This document shows, piece by piece, positions 44,656 through 54,302 of a DNA stretch of 64,000 nt. Position numbers and translations under genes: made by a program. The notes below the pieces were generated by a model, which was not told where the DNA came from, searched no databases, and saw nothing but the letters and a program-made list of their open reading frames with translations. Positions within the stretch are counted from its first letter, which is position 1, and every line of letters starts with the position of its first letter. Source of the DNA: Marinomonas flavescens (GTDB lineage Bacteria; Pseudomonadota; Gammaproteobacteria; Pseudomonadales; Marinomonadaceae); assembly GCF_004352835.1 (NCBI RefSeq), contig NZ_SJSB01000008.1:146954-210953 (forward strand), read 5' to 3'.

Positions 44656-45708
44656 ATGAAGTATGTACCACTTGGTCGAACCGGTCTGAATGTATCAAGG
44701 GTTTGTTTAGGAACCATGACATGGGGAACTCAAAATAACCAAGCGGATGCGGATGTTCAGATTGAATATGCTTTGGCGAATGGGGTTAATTTCATCGATA
44801 CCGCTGAAATGTATTCTGTACCACCAACGCCTGAATCTTATGGTAAAACAGAAACAATCATAGGTAATTGGCTGTCCCGTAATCCATCCCGTCGTGAAGA
44901 GTTTGTTTTGGCGACTAAGATAGCGGGTGTTGGGCTTGATTATATCCGTGATGGCGGTCCAATTACCGGTGCTGCGGTTATTGCTGCGGTTGATGCTTCG
45001 CTCGCGCGCTTGCAAACGGACTATATTGATTTGTATCAGTTGCATTGGCCGAATCGTCCTCATCCTCATTTCTCTAAACATTTTCCTGGGCAAGTCACGT
45101 TTAGTGATATCGACAGAGATGAGCACTCGGCGCAAATGTTGGATATCCTGCGAGGGATTGATGCTAGTGTTAAGGCGGGCAAGATTCGTCATTTTGGTTT
45201 ATCTGATGATACAACTTGGGGAATAAACGAATACATTCGTTTGAGTGATAAATATGACTTACCCCGTGTTGCGTCTATCCAAAATGAGTTCAGTCTTTTG
45301 CATGCGAAAGATTGGCCTTATTTGATAGAAAACTGTGTGCATGAAGGTGTTGCTTATCTGCCTTGGTCAGCATTGGCCGCAGGCGCTTTAACGGGTAAAT
45401 ATGTTGGTGGCGCACGTCCTGAAGGGAGTCGTTGGGCTTATGCGCAACGTAATGGCTTATTTAGAGATACAGCGTTGTCTGAAAAAGCGGTATTAGGTTA
45501 TTTAGAAGTAGCTAAAAAACACAACTTATCACCTGCTCAGCTGGCATTAGCTTGGTGTAATCAGGTGGATGGTGTGACATCAACTATTATTGGCGCAACG
45601 TCCTTGGCGCAGCTTAAAGAAGATATGTCTGCTTTTGATTTGGCGCTTTCTGATGAGGTTCTTGCTGATATCATGACTGTATTCAAAGAATACCCAGTGC
45701 CATTTTAA
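44656..45708 (+). CDS. tas: Aldo/keto reductase Tas-like
   Basis: This is a 350-residue aldo/keto reductase close to Escherichia Tas, noted for suppressing tyrosine auxotrophy under starvation. Catalytic residues are D in FIDTAEMYSVPP, Y of the same motif, K in LATKIAG and H in LYQLHWPNRP. The motif EMY-VPP and the WPNRPHPHF stretch favour Tas over other reductases. The true substrate is not known. It is transcribed alone and ended by two hairpins. Confidence 0.87.
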   Translation: MKYVPLGRTGLNVSRVCLGTMTWGTQNNQADADVQIEYALANGVNFIDTAEMYSVPPTPESYGKTETIIGNWLSRNPSRREEFVLATKIAGVGLDYIRDGGPITGAAVIAAVDASLARLQTDYIDLYQLHWPNRPHPHFSKHFPGQVTFSDIDRDEHSAQMLDILRGIDASVKAGKIRHFGLSDDTTWGINEYIRLSDKYDLPRVASIQNEFSLLHAKDWPYLIENCVHEGVAYLPWSALAAGALTGKYVGGARPEGSRWAYAQRNGLFRDTALSEKAVLGYLEVAKKHNLSPAQLALAWCNQVDGVTSTIIGATSLAQLKEDMSAFDLALSDEVLADIMTVFKEYPVPF

Positions 45709-45741
45709 TGTTTTTGATATGAATGTTTGTTGTTTAAAAAG

Positions 45742-45763
45742 TCGCCTATAGGGCGATTTTTTT
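45742..45763 (+). terminator. Rho-independent terminator after tas
   Basis: TCGCC (45742-45746) pairs with GGCGA (45752-45756) over a 5-base loop and is followed by seven T residues. It ends tas 33 bases after the stop. Confidence 0.8.
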
Positions 45764-45810
45764 GTGTCAAAAAAAGAGTGGGAAGAGTTATGTCTTTTAT
45801 TTGGCGTAAT

Positions 45811-45846
45811 AAAAAACCCGATGCAGAAACTGCATCGGGTTTTTTT
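45811..45846. terminator. Bidirectional terminator between tas and fusA paralogue
   Basis: AAAAAACCCGATGCAG (45811-45826) pairs perfectly over 16 bases with CTGCATCGGGTTTTTT (45830-45845) across an AAA loop. The A and T tracts allow it to work on both strands; it lies 20 bases beyond the fusA stop on the minus strand. Confidence 0.9.
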
Positions 45847-45866
45847 AAGACGGTAATAAAGTGATA

Positions 45867-47963
45867 TTACTTGTCTTTTTTCTCTTGTTCTTTCTTGTCT
45901 TTAACAGCTGCGATAACTGTTTCAGCAACGTTAGAAGGACATGGTAGGTAGTGAGAGAACTCCATAGAGAACTGACCACGACCAGATGTCATTGTACGTA
46001 GAGTACTGATGTAACCAAACATTTCAGAAAGAGGAACGTCTGCTTTGATGCGAACACCAGTCAAACCTTTCTCTTGGTCTTTGATCATGCCGCGGCGACG
46101 GTTAAGGTCACCGATTACATCACCAACGTGATCATCAGGAGTAAACACATCCACTTTCATGATTGGTTCGATCAACTGAGGGCCAGCTTTAGGGATAGAC
46201 TGACGGAAAGCGCCTTTAGCAGCGATTTCAAAGGCTATAGCAGAGGAGTCAACTGCGTGGAAGCCACCGTCGTACAATTGAACTTCAACGTCTAGTACTG
46301 GGAAGCCAGCTAGAACACCTTCGTTCATCATAGACTTAAAGCCTTTCTCTACAGCAGGGAAGAACTCTTTTGGTACGTTACCACCCACAACAGAAGAAGA
46401 GAATACAAAGCCAGAGCCTGGCTCACCTGGTTTGATGCGGTAATCGATTTTACCGAATTGACCAGAACCACCAGATTGTTTCTTGTGCGTGTAAGTATCT
46501 TCGATTTCTTTCGTGATTGTTTCACGGTAAGCAACCTGTGGTTGACCAACAATAAGGTCTACACCGTAGGTACGCTTCAAGATATCAACTTTGATGTCTA
46601 GGTGAAGCTCACCCATACCGCGAAGGATTGTTTCACCTGAATCGATATCAGTTTCAACGCGGAATGTTGGATCTTCTGCAACCATTTTACCGATCGCAAC
46701 GCCCATTTTCTCGTTACCGCCTTTGTCTTTCGGTGTAACAGAGATAGAGATTACTGGCTCAGGGAAAACCATTGCTTCAAGCGTACAAGGGTGCTTAGGA
46801 TCACAAAGAGTGTGACCAGTTTGTACGTTTTTCATGCCTACGATCGCCATGATATCACCAGCTTGCGCTGAACTGATTTCTTTACGGTCGTCTGCTTGCA
46901 TTTCAACCATGCGGCCTACACGTTCTGTTTTGCCTGTGAAGCTGTTTAGAATCGTATCGCCTTTGTTTAGCGTACCAGAATAAACGCGTACGAATGTTAG
47001 CGCGCCAAAACGGTCATCCATGATTTTGAATGCAAGTGCTTTAAACGGTTCGTTAGCATCAACAATCGCTTTTTCGCCGTTTGGATTACCTTCTTCGTCC
47101 GTAAGATCTTGTGGAATAACATCTGTTGGGCTTGGTAGGTAGTCGATAACAGCATCAAGAAGAAGTTGCATACCTTTGTTTTTGAAGGCAGAACCACAGT
47201 AAGTAGGGAAGAACGCAAGGTCACGAGTACCTTTACGGATACAACGTTTAATGTCTTCAATAGAAGGTTCTTCACCGTCCATGTACGCCATCATGATATC
47301 GTCGTCTTGTTCTACCGCTGTTTCTAGTAGTTTCTCGCGATATTCTTCAACGATTTCTTCCATGTCAGCAGGAACGTCTTCAACGCTGTAGTTTTCTGGC
47401 TGACCAGTTTCATCCCATATGTAAGCTTTGCGGCTTAATAGGTCAACAACACCGACGAATTCATCTTCAGTACCGATAGGTAGAACCATGATTAGCGGGT
47501 GAGCGCCAAGTACTTTTTGAACTTGCTCTGTTACGCGGTAGAAGCTTGCGCCAAGACGGTCAAGTTTGTTTACGAAAATGATACGTGCTACTTCAGATTC
47601 GTTAGCATAGCGCCAGTTAGTTTCTGATTGAGGTTCAACACCACCAGAACCACAGAATACACCAATACCACCGTCAAGGACTTTCAAAGAACGGTAAACT
47701 TCTACTGTGAAGTCAACGTGTCCAGGTGTGTCGATAACGTTAAAACGGTGATCTTTCCAGAAACAACTTACCGCTGCAGACTGGATGGTTATTCCGCGTT
47801 CTGCTTCTTGTTCCATGAAGTCAGTTGTAGATTCACCTTCATGTACTTCACCGATTTTGTGGATCATACCGGTAAGTTTAAGAATACGTTCTGTAGTAGT
47901 AGTTTTACCCGCGTCAACGTGAGCAAAAATACCGATGTTTCTGTATTTTGATAAGTCAGCCAT
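45867..47963 (-). CDS. fusA: Elongation factor G, stand-alone paralogue
   Basis: EF-G is the GTPase that moves tRNA and mRNA through the ribosome and helps recycle it. The 698 residues are full-length, with AHVDAGKTT (residues 14-22), DTPGHVDF and NKLDR of the GTP domain, and the later GMGELHLDI and [12 protein letters not shown]. It is not beside rpsL, rpsG or tuf, as the main fusA would be. This points to a second copy (EF-G2/FusA2-type), known in marine gammaproteobacteria. The C-terminus ends in a charged tail, [10 protein letters not shown]. It is transcribed alone. Confidence 0.9.
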   Translation of the reverse strand: MADLSKYRNIGIFAHVDAGKTTTTERILKLTGMIHKIGEVHEGESTTDFMEQEAERGITIQSAAVSCFWKDHRFNVIDTPGHVDFTVEVYRSLKVLDGGIGVFCGSGGVEPQSETNWRYANESEVARIIFVNKLDRLGASFYRVTEQVQKVLGAHPLIMVLPIGTEDEFVGVVDLLSRKAYIWDETGQPENYSVEDVPADMEEIVEEYREKLLETAVEQDDDIMMAYMDGEEPSIEDIKRCIRKGTRDLAFFPTYCGSAFKNKGMQLLLDAVIDYLPSPTDVIPQDLTDEEGNPNGEKAIVDANEPFKALAFKIMDDRFGALTFVRVYSGTLNKGDTILNSFTGKTERVGRMVEMQADDRKEISSAQAGDIMAIVGMKNVQTGHTLCDPKHPCTLEAMVFPEPVISISVTPKDKGGNEKMGVAIGKMVAEDPTFRVETDIDSGETILRGMGELHLDIKVDILKRTYGVDLIVGQPQVAYRETITKEIEDTYTHKKQSGGSGQFGKIDYRIKPGEPGSGFVFSSSVVGGNVPKEFFPAVEKGFKSMMNEGVLAGFPVLDVEVQLYDGGFHAVDSSAIAFEIAAKGAFRQSIPKAGPQLIEPIMKVDVFTPDDHVGDVIGDLNRRRGMIKDQEKGLTGVRIKADVPLSEMFGYISTLRTMTSGRGQFSMEFSHYLPCPSNVAETVIAAVKDKKEQEKKDK

Positions 47964-48148
47964 TAGATTACTCTAAATAAGTTAGGGACGAAATTTGCGC
48001 GTTAGTATACAAGACTTTTCTTTGTTTGTAGTCAGGTATTTCGCGGTATTCTATTATATTTTACGTACTTAAAGAAAGGGGGCTTTGAAAAGCATTTTAG
48101 AAACCCCTGTTTTCTAGAAATAGATTATAACAAAGAAAACCGTTAAAC

Positions 48149-49318
48149 CTAGTCTCTGCGCAATCTATCTGATATTGCGATCGGATTTGGGAAGTTCAAA
48201 ATAACAACATAAGTAGATAATGCGAAGCTTAGGATCGCTGTTGCTTGAATGACATTTGACGCTTCTGTACCAATAATTCCAATATTGGCGGCAAGATAGG
48301 CGATTAATAAGGAAAACTCACTGACTTGGCCTAAGCGAAAGCCAACTTCCCAAGACGTACTTGCATCTTCTTTAATGCCTTTTAATAAAAATCGAAACAC
48401 TACGGGTTTGATTAGCATAGAGCCAATGGCCAAAATAAGAGCGGGCACAATGACGGCACTAAGTAACCCTAAATTGAAGCTGGCGCCGATGGTAAAGAAA
48501 AAAAGTATTAAGAAAAAGTCTCTTAATGGTCTTAAGTGAGTGGCTATGTATTGTGATATTGGGCTGGTTGCGAGTGCTACGCCAGCAATAAAAGCCCCCA
48601 TTTCAGAGGATAGACCTGCGTATTCTGCGAGCACCGCCATCGATAAGCACCAACCGATAGAGACTAAAAAAATGTATTCGTGGAACCGATCAAAGCGAGT
48701 GATCAGCTTGAGTAATATATATTTGACGAACAAAAAAGCCGCACCAATGAGAAGAGGTAGAGCGATAAGCGGTTTGAGGTATTGCATTACGCCATCATGG
48801 GTATCTCCTGAGACGCTGTAGAGTACAAGAAGTACGCCAATGGCAATAATATCTTGCAATAACAATAACCCAACCACAAGTTCCCCTGTGTGCTTGTGGT
48901 GCAGTACTGTAGTTGGTAACAGTTTAATGCAGACAATGGTGCTGGAGAACATCATCGCCACACCAATAATAAGGCTTTCTAGCTCGGTGTAGCCAAATAA
49001 AATAGCCACTAAATAGCCAAGCAGGGCAAACGCAGCAGAACTTAGCAGGGCAATCCAAGATGCTTTTTTAAGCATGTTGATTAAGTGGCTGGGCTGCATA
49101 TCTAAGCCAAGCAAAAAAAGCAGAAAAATGATGCCTACATGGCTCATTTCATCCATGAGTTTTGGCTCATTGATGAGTGACAGCCCATAAGGTCCAAGCA
49201 AGGCGCCCAATGCAATATAGGCAATTATCATCGGTTGCTTAGTGTATAAGGCGATCGATGCAACGATCGCCGCACCACCGAAAATCAAGAAAAAGGAATG
49301 TACGATAGATGCATCCAT
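48149..49318 (-). CDS. CPA2-family cation/proton antiporter
   Basis: This 389-residue protein has about twelve hydrophobic segments and belongs to the monovalent cation:proton antiporter-2 (KefB/RosB) family. Typical stretches are GALLGPYGLSLI, FLLFLLGLDMQP, and AGLSSEMGAFIAGVALA, the last with the acidic residue of the transport path. The C-terminal TrkA-N nucleotide domain of KefB and KefC is missing, as it ends after the membrane part. It follows the SH3 protein by 12 bases on the same strand. The ion is unknown; potassium or sodium exchange for protons is the family role. Confidence 0.85.
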   Translation of the reverse strand: MDASIVHSFFLIFGGAAIVASIALYTKQPMIIAYIALGALLGPYGLSLINEPKLMDEMSHVGIIFLLFLLGLDMQPSHLINMLKKASWIALLSSAAFALLGYLVAILFGYTELESLIIGVAMMFSSTIVCIKLLPTTVLHHKHTGELVVGLLLLQDIIAIGVLLVLYSVSGDTHDGVMQYLKPLIALPLLIGAAFLFVKYILLKLITRFDRFHEYIFLVSIGWCLSMAVLAEYAGLSSEMGAFIAGVALATSPISQYIATHLRPLRDFFLILFFFTIGASFNLGLLSAVIVPALILAIGSMLIKPVVFRFLLKGIKEDASTSWEVGFRLGQVSEFSLLIAYLAANIGIIGTEASNVIQATAILSFALSTYVVILNFPNPIAISDRLRRD

Positions 49319-49330
49319 GCTATTTACCTA

Positions 49331-49999
49331 TTAGCTCCATGAGCCAGTGTTGCTTTTTCTTTTGCGTGACAAAGGAATGAAAATGCCAATTATTAAGCCG
49401 CCTAGTAGTGTGCCGGCGCCAATGGCAAACCATTTTTGCTGAGTGGTATCTTCTTGTTTATTGGCTTCCGCTTTAGCGATGGCCAGCTGTTCTTTTAAAG
49501 AGGTTACCTGATAAGTAACGTCAGCATTTTGAGATACGATAGATTTGGCCTTTTCGGTAAGCGTTTCATTCTGCTGAAGCTGCTTAATGAGTAGGTTTTT
49601 GTCATTCTCCAATGTCGTAACTTTGGCCTTTAAGTTGTCTATGTCTTGTTTGCTGTTTTGTAATTCAGCGTTAATCTTTTGTTTACTGTCAGATAGCGCG
49701 GTTAGCTTAGTTTGTAAGCTAATAACTTGATCTCTTGTGACTGCGTCGTCACTTAGAAAGTAGTCAGCAATCCAGCCTTCGTTGCCACTTGGTGTTTTAA
49801 CCTTAGTGTACCCATTTTCTTGTTCAAGCACTTCAAGAGGAGTGCCACTTTTGATGCCACGTTCAACGGCGCGTGTATTGTTATTCTGACCTTCTCTAAT
49901 CGCAACAAATTGAATATCTGATACGTAGGCGGTCGTCGCTTGAGCAACGCTTGACAGTAGTAGTCCTGCAAGAAGACAGGTTATGTTTTTTTTCGACAC
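49331..49999 (-). CDS. TIGR04211-type SH3 domain protein (YgiM-like)
   Basis: This is a 222-residue envelope protein. It has a signal peptide (NITCLLAGLLLSSVAQA), a bacterial SH3 domain (residues about 25-85, with SGTPLEVLEQENGYTKVKTPSGNEGWIADYFLSD), a long coiled coil (about 90-185) and a single membrane helix near the C-terminus (FAIGAGTLLGGLIIGIFIP) followed by RKRKS. This architecture is the YgiM/TIGR04211 family. A periplasmic role on the cell wall is likely. It lies just upstream of the antiporter in one transcript. Confidence 0.85.
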   Translation of the reverse strand: MSKKNITCLLAGLLLSSVAQATTAYVSDIQFVAIREGQNNNTRAVERGIKSGTPLEVLEQENGYTKVKTPSGNEGWIADYFLSDDAVTRDQVISLQTKLTALSDSKQKINAELQNSKQDIDNLKAKVTTLENDKNLLIKQLQQNETLTEKAKSIVSQNADVTYQVTSLKEQLAIAKAEANKQEDTTQQKWFAIGAGTLLGGLIIGIFIPLSRKRKSNTGSWS

Positions 50000-50070
50000 G
50001 ATAAGGTCCTTTAAAAATCAATCACTTTCCAAGTCATACGATAATCAGGGTGGCTACAATACGCAATAGG

Positions 50071-50094
50071 AAAAGGCCCTTAAAAGGGCCTTTT
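50071..50094. terminator. Palindromic terminator between DUF934 and SH3 genes
   Basis: AAAAGGCCCTT (50071-50081) and AAGGGCCTTTT (50084-50094) are inverted copies separated by two bases. It follows the DUF934 stop by 28 bases on the minus strand and would end the cysI-DUF934 unit. Confidence 0.75.
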
Positions 50095-50122
50095 GTCGGA
50101 ATGCTGACGATAGATTTAGTCT

Positions 50123-50599
50123 TTAGCGACGTAGAAACATCGGTCTTGGCTCGATGACATCGCCTTGGTATGCGGTGGAGAAAGATTTATGCAGTACCAA
50201 TGCTTTTTCTAAATTCACATCTTCATTGAATTGGAAGCTGTTAAAGCCAACTCTTAGTAAGTAGCCAAGTTGATCAGGAATAAAGTTTCCTAAGGCGCGA
50301 ATTTCACCTTTATAGCCTAGGCGTTCACGTAGTAAACGTGCGTAAGAGAAACCACGACCATCAACAAACGCTGGAAAATGAATACCAATTACAGCAAATT
50401 GATTTAGATCGACGTCAGTCAGTGCTTCAGTGCCTTCACCTGCATCAATCCATATTCCGGCGACTGGGCCAATACTTTCTTTTTCAGCTAGCCATTTTGA
50501 CATGGGTACGATTGCTGTGTCAGACGCAGCGGCTTCGCTGTCTTGCTGCCAAGTGTACAGGTTGTCGGCAATGTCTCCGTTCTTAATTAGCTTTGGCAT
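50123..50599 (-). CDS. DUF934 family protein linked to sulfite reductase
   Basis: This is a 158-residue protein of the DUF934 family, which in Pseudomonas-related bacteria lies directly downstream of cysI and is annotated as a sulfate-assimilation accessory protein of unknown activity. GIHFPAFVDGRGFSYARLLRERLGYKGEIRALGNFIPDQL is the hallmark. The start (MPKLIKNGD) overlaps the cysI stop by 17 bases and has GAGG six bases upstream. A longer open frame reaches further into cysI without a ribosome site. The neighbour supports a role in cysteine synthesis. Confidence 0.87.
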   Translation of the reverse strand: MPKLIKNGDIADNLYTWQQDSEAAASDTAIVPMSKWLAEKESIGPVAGIWIDAGEGTEALTDVDLNQFAVIGIHFPAFVDGRGFSYARLLRERLGYKGEIRALGNFIPDQLGYLLRVGFNSFQFNEDVNLEKALVLHKSFSTAYQGDVIEPRPMFLRR

Positions 50600-52244
50600 A
50601 AGCGGCCTCTTTAAATGGTGTGATGCCAACGCGGCGGTAAGTGTCGATAAAGCGCTCTTCATCCGTACGGTTGTTCACATAGACATCCATTAGCGTTTGA
50701 ATGACTCTGGTTATATCTTCTTGCGCGAAAGATGGGCCGAGGATTTTGCCGATGCTGGCATCGTTGCCTGAAGCGCCACCAATGGATATTTGATAAAACT
50801 CTTGGCCTTTCTTATCGACGCCAAGAATACCAATATTACCGACATGGTGATGACCACAGGCATTCATGCAGCCAGAAATATTCAAATCGATATTACCTAG
50901 ATCATAAAGGTAATCAAGGTTGTCGAATGTTTGCTGGATTTGGTCGGCAATAGGGATGGATTTTGCGTTTGCCAGTGCGCAGAAGTCGCCACCTGGGCAG
51001 CAAATCATATCCGTTAGTAAGCCAAGAGTTGGTGTAGCAAAGCCAGCTTCTTTGGCGGCTTCCCATACAGCAACAAGCTGATCTTGACGAACATCAGCAA
51101 GAACTAAGTTTTGTTCGTGGCTCACACGGAGCTCACCGAAACTGAACTGATCAGCCAAGTCTGCGGCTTTTTCCATTTGATCTGAGGTCGCATCGCCTGG
51201 TGCTTGCCCTGGTTTTTTAAGGGTAAGTGTTACGATGCGGTAGCCTGGTTTTTTGTGTTCGAATGTATTGCGCTCATGCCAGCGTGAAAAGCCAGCGCTG
51301 TTGGCTAGTTTGCTCGTTAGTTCTGCCGGGTTGTTCGTTAGTGATTCGTATGCTGGCTCAGAAAAGAAGCTGGATAGGCGATCAAACTCACTCATTGGAA
51401 TAGTGCTTTCTTTGCCGCGTAAATGAACCCATTCCGCCTCAACTCGGTTGCGAAACTCTTCAATACCAAGTGCTTTCACTAGAATCTTAATGCGCGCTTT
51501 GTATTTATTGTCGCGACGACCTTGCTGATTATAGACGCGAATAATGGCATCAAGGTAAGTCAGCAAGTCAGCGCGTGGAATAAATTCACTGATGGTAACG
51601 CCCACCATAGGGGTGCGACCAAGTCCACCACCGACGATGACTTTAAAACCGATTTCACCGGCGTCGTTTTTCTTAATTTGCAGACCAATATCATGGACTT
51701 GTATGGCCGCGCGATCTGAAGATTCAGTCGCATTAACCGCAATTTTGAATTTGCGTGGTAAGAAAGCAAACTCAGGGTGAAAAGTAGACCATTGGCGAAT
51801 AAGTTCACAATAGGGGCGAGGGTCGACTATTTCGTCAGCTATAACGCCCGCATATTGGTCGGTCGTAGTGTTACGAATACAGTTGCCGCTAGTTTGTACC
51901 GCGTGCATTTGAACTTGTGTTAGTTCTTGTAGAATGTCAGGGACATCTTCTAGTTTTGGCCAGTTTAATTGTAAGTTTTGGCGGGTACTGAAGTGTCCGT
52001 AAGAGCGGTCATAGCGACGGCTAATATCAGCTAGCTTACGTAGCTGCTCACTTGAAAGCATACCGTATGGGATGGCAATACGAAGCATTGGTGCATAACG
52101 CTGTATGTAAAGCCCATTTTGTAATCGTAGCGGCAAAAACTCTTGCTCACTCAGTTCGTCATTAAGGTAGCGGCGTGTTTGATCACGAAACTGTGCTACA
52201 CGCTCATCAACAAGCTGTTGGTCAATTGCGTCGTATTGATACAT
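50583..52244 (-). CDS. cysI: Sulfite reductase, siroheme/4Fe-4S subunit
   Basis: CysI reduces sulfite to sulfide for cysteine synthesis, using siroheme and a [4Fe-4S] cluster. The 553 residues show QTSGNCIRN and the four cluster cysteines in CCPGGDFC and SGCMNACGHH. The form is the Pseudomonas type without a separate CysJ flavoprotein beside it, so electrons probably come from ferredoxin or another partner. ATG 52244 (MYQYDAIDQQL) is used, as relatives start this way; ATG 52259 is also in frame. CysB encoded 3 kb away is its expected activator. Confidence 0.92.
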   Translation of the reverse strand: MYQYDAIDQQLVDERVAQFRDQTRRYLNDELSEQEFLPLRLQNGLYIQRYAPMLRIAIPYGMLSSEQLRKLADISRRYDRSYGHFSTRQNLQLNWPKLEDVPDILQELTQVQMHAVQTSGNCIRNTTTDQYAGVIADEIVDPRPYCELIRQWSTFHPEFAFLPRKFKIAVNATESSDRAAIQVHDIGLQIKKNDAGEIGFKVIVGGGLGRTPMVGVTISEFIPRADLLTYLDAIIRVYNQQGRRDNKYKARIKILVKALGIEEFRNRVEAEWVHLRGKESTIPMSEFDRLSSFFSEPAYESLTNNPAELTSKLANSAGFSRWHERNTFEHKKPGYRIVTLTLKKPGQAPGDATSDQMEKAADLADQFSFGELRVSHEQNLVLADVRQDQLVAVWEAAKEAGFATPTLGLLTDMICCPGGDFCALANAKSIPIADQIQQTFDNLDYLYDLGNIDLNISGCMNACGHHHVGNIGILGVDKKGQEFYQISIGGASGNDASIGKILGPSFAQEDITRVIQTLMDVYVNNRTDEERFIDTYRRVGITPFKEAAYAKAN

Positions 52245-52412
52245 AAAGTAATAAACCATCGTTAATAAAATTTTAGTTATGTAACTCTATCAAAATTCCC
52301 TTATTCTAAAAATGAATATTTACCTATATCTATAGCGGTTTTTCTTATAAGTCTTATTGAATATCGAACATTGTACGAATAATGAAAAATACCTTACTTT
52401 TTTACTAGGTCT

Positions 52413-52441
52413 TTGGCTTTAAAGTGCATCTGCTGTAATAT
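52413..52441 (+). promoter_or_regulatory. Probable promoter of nfuA
   Basis: TTGGCT (52413-52418), a 17-base spacer and TAATAT (52436-52441) precede the nfuA start by about 40 bases. Match to consensus is moderate. The 236-base gap it lies in also carries the minus-strand cysI promoter. Confidence 0.45.
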
Positions 52442-52480
52442 GCTTGTATTGACAGTGTTACCGATTTAAGAAGGGTTATT

Positions 52481-53062
52481 ATGAATATTACTATTACTGA
52501 TGGCGCTCAAGAGTACCTATCTTCTTTACTTGAAAAACAAGGTGTTGAAGGTATTGCTGTGCGTATATTTATCCAGCAGCCTGGCACCCCTTATGCGGAA
52601 ACGTGTTTGGCATATTGCCGTCCTGATGAAGTAAACGAAACGGATGAGATTCTAAATCTTCCTAAGCTGAAAGTGTATATTGAGAAGAACTCAATAAACT
52701 TTTTGGATGAAGCTTTTGTCGATTATGCCACGGAAAAAATGGGCGGCCAGCTAACAATCAAAGCGCCCAATGCGAAAATGCCGAAAGTTGGTGTGGATAG
52801 CCCTATTGAAGACCAAATCAATTATGTGCTTTATTCTGATATTAACCCAGGATTGGCATCTCACGGTGGTGAGGTCAGTTTAGTGGAAGTGATTGATGGT
52901 CAAGTGGCTGTCTTGCAATTTGGTGGTGGTTGCCAAGGTTGTAGTGCGGTTGACCTAACGCTTAAAGAAGGTGTTGAGAAAACGCTGATTGAAAAAGTGC
53001 CAGGGTTAACGGCTGTGAAAGATTCAACAGACCATACAGTAACTGATAACGCGTTTATGTAG
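52481..53062 (+). CDS. nfuA: Fe-S biogenesis protein NfuA
   Basis: NfuA carries assembled [4Fe-4S] clusters to target enzymes, especially under stress. The 193 residues have an N-terminal A-type-like domain (about 1-95) without the scaffold cysteines and a C-terminal Nfu domain with the cluster-binding pair in [14 protein letters not shown]. Length and order equal Escherichia NfuA (191). GAAGGG precedes the ATG. It is transcribed alone and ended by a strong terminator. Confidence 0.95.
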   Translation: MNITITDGAQEYLSSLLEKQGVEGIAVRIFIQQPGTPYAETCLAYCRPDEVNETDEILNLPKLKVYIEKNSINFLDEAFVDYATEKMGGQLTIKAPNAKMPKVGVDSPIEDQINYVLYSDINPGLASHGGEVSLVEVIDGQVAVLQFGGGCQGCSAVDLTLKEGVEKTLIEKVPGLTAVKDSTDHTVTDNAFM

Positions 53063-53080
53063 CGTTAGAAAATACTAATA

Positions 53081-53116
53081 AAGGGTGCTGATCGATTGAT
53101 CGGCACCCTTTTTTTT
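53081..53116. terminator. Bidirectional terminator after nfuA
   Basis: AAGGGTGCTGATC (53081-53093) pairs with GATCGGCACCCTT (53098-53110), with one G-T pair, and eight T residues continue. It separates convergent nfuA and the DAHP synthase gene. Confidence 0.9.
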
Positions 53117-53127
53117 GTGCTTTAAAT

Positions 53128-54204
53128 TTAGCTGCGTTCGCGTTTTGGTAAAACGTCTTTCAGTTGTTCAGCCATGGTCAGCAAAGTTTTTTCTGTAGCT
53201 TCCCAATCGATGCAGGCGTCGGTAATTGACACGCCGTATTGGAGGTCGTTTTTGTCAGCAGGTACTTTTTGATTGCCCCAGCCAATGTTGCTTTCGATCA
53301 TCAACCCCATAATAGACTGGTTGCCATCAAGAATTTGCTGAGTCGCATCTTCTACAACGGTTACTTGGCGTTCTGGTTTTTTGTTTGAATTCTCGTGAGA
53401 GCTATCGATCATGATATTGTGCTTTAGCTTGGCGGATGTCAGCGCGGCTTCAGCTTTTGCGACGTTTGCTGCGTCGTAGTTTGGTAGGCCGTTGCCACCA
53501 CGAAGTACGACGTGACCGTACTCATTACCTTTGGTGTTAACAATGGCGACTTGGCCTTCTTCGTTAATGCCTAGGAATGAGTGCGGGTGAGAAACTGATT
53601 GCATGGCATTAACCGCAACAGACAATGAGCCATCTGTGCCGTTTTTAAAGCCTACTGGCCCAGAAAGACCAGAGGCCATTTCACGGTGTGTTTGGGATTC
53701 TGTGGTGCGAGCGCCAATTGCCGACCAGCTGATTAGATCTTGGATATACTGTGGAGAGATAGGGTCTAGTGCTTCTGTAGCAAGAGGTAGGCCTATTTCA
53801 GCAAGATCAATTAGCAGTTTGCGGCCAATGTGTAGGCCTTTATCGATATCGAAGGTGCCATCAAGGTTTGGATCGTTGATCAGCCCTTTCCAGCCTACGG
53901 TAGTACGAGGCTTTTCAAAATAAGCGCGCATAATAATATAAAGAGAATCGCTTACTTTTTCTGCAAGTTCTTTCAGGCGATGAGCATAATCCAAGGCCGC
54001 TTCTGTATCGTGAATAGAGCAAGGTCCAATCACAATCGCTAGGCGATGGTCTTTACCGTCCATAATGTTTTTAATGGTGTCACGAGCGGTGGTGATGCGG
54101 TGACTTACATCTTCGCTGACAGGCAAGGTTTGTTTTAATTTTGTAGGGGTTACCAAAGAGGTAAAGGAGGCTATGTTTAAATCCTCAAGGCGTGTATTGC
54201 TCAT
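53128..54204 (-). CDS. DAHP synthase (3-deoxy-7-phosphoheptulonate synthase)
   Basis: This is a 358-residue class I DAHP synthase that joins phosphoenolpyruvate and erythrose 4-phosphate in the first step to aromatic amino acids. VIGPCSIHD, MRAYFEKPRTTVGWKGL, IGARTTESQTHREMASGLSGPVGFKNGTDG and MIDSSHENSNKK are the substrate and metal motifs. It belongs to the AroF/AroG/AroH group; which amino acid feeds back on it cannot be read here. It is transcribed alone, with about 100 bases to the TauE/SafE gene on the same strand. Confidence 0.92.
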   Translation of the reverse strand: MSNTRLEDLNIASFTSLVTPTKLKQTLPVSEDVSHRITTARDTIKNIMDGKDHRLAIVIGPCSIHDTEAALDYAHRLKELAEKVSDSLYIIMRAYFEKPRTTVGWKGLINDPNLDGTFDIDKGLHIGRKLLIDLAEIGLPLATEALDPISPQYIQDLISWSAIGARTTESQTHREMASGLSGPVGFKNGTDGSLSVAVNAMQSVSHPHSFLGINEEGQVAIVNTKGNEYGHVVLRGGNGLPNYDAANVAKAEAALTSAKLKHNIMIDSSHENSNKKPERQVTVVEDATQQILDGNQSIMGLMIESNIGWGNQKVPADKNDLQYGVSITDACIDWEATEKTLLTMAEQLKDVLPKRERS

Positions 54205-54302
54205 TACGGGGTTTCCTGTTTACTGCATAATAGTTATAGCCCTTACAGTATCTTGTTTTCACTCGTTAATGAACCGTCAGTGCTGGGTTTTATGGCGTTT
54301 TT

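Noticed and set aside
44707..45192. 161-residue open frame antisense to tas
   Set aside because: It is a shadow of a well-conserved reductase; composition is arginine- and isoleucine-rich with no known domain.
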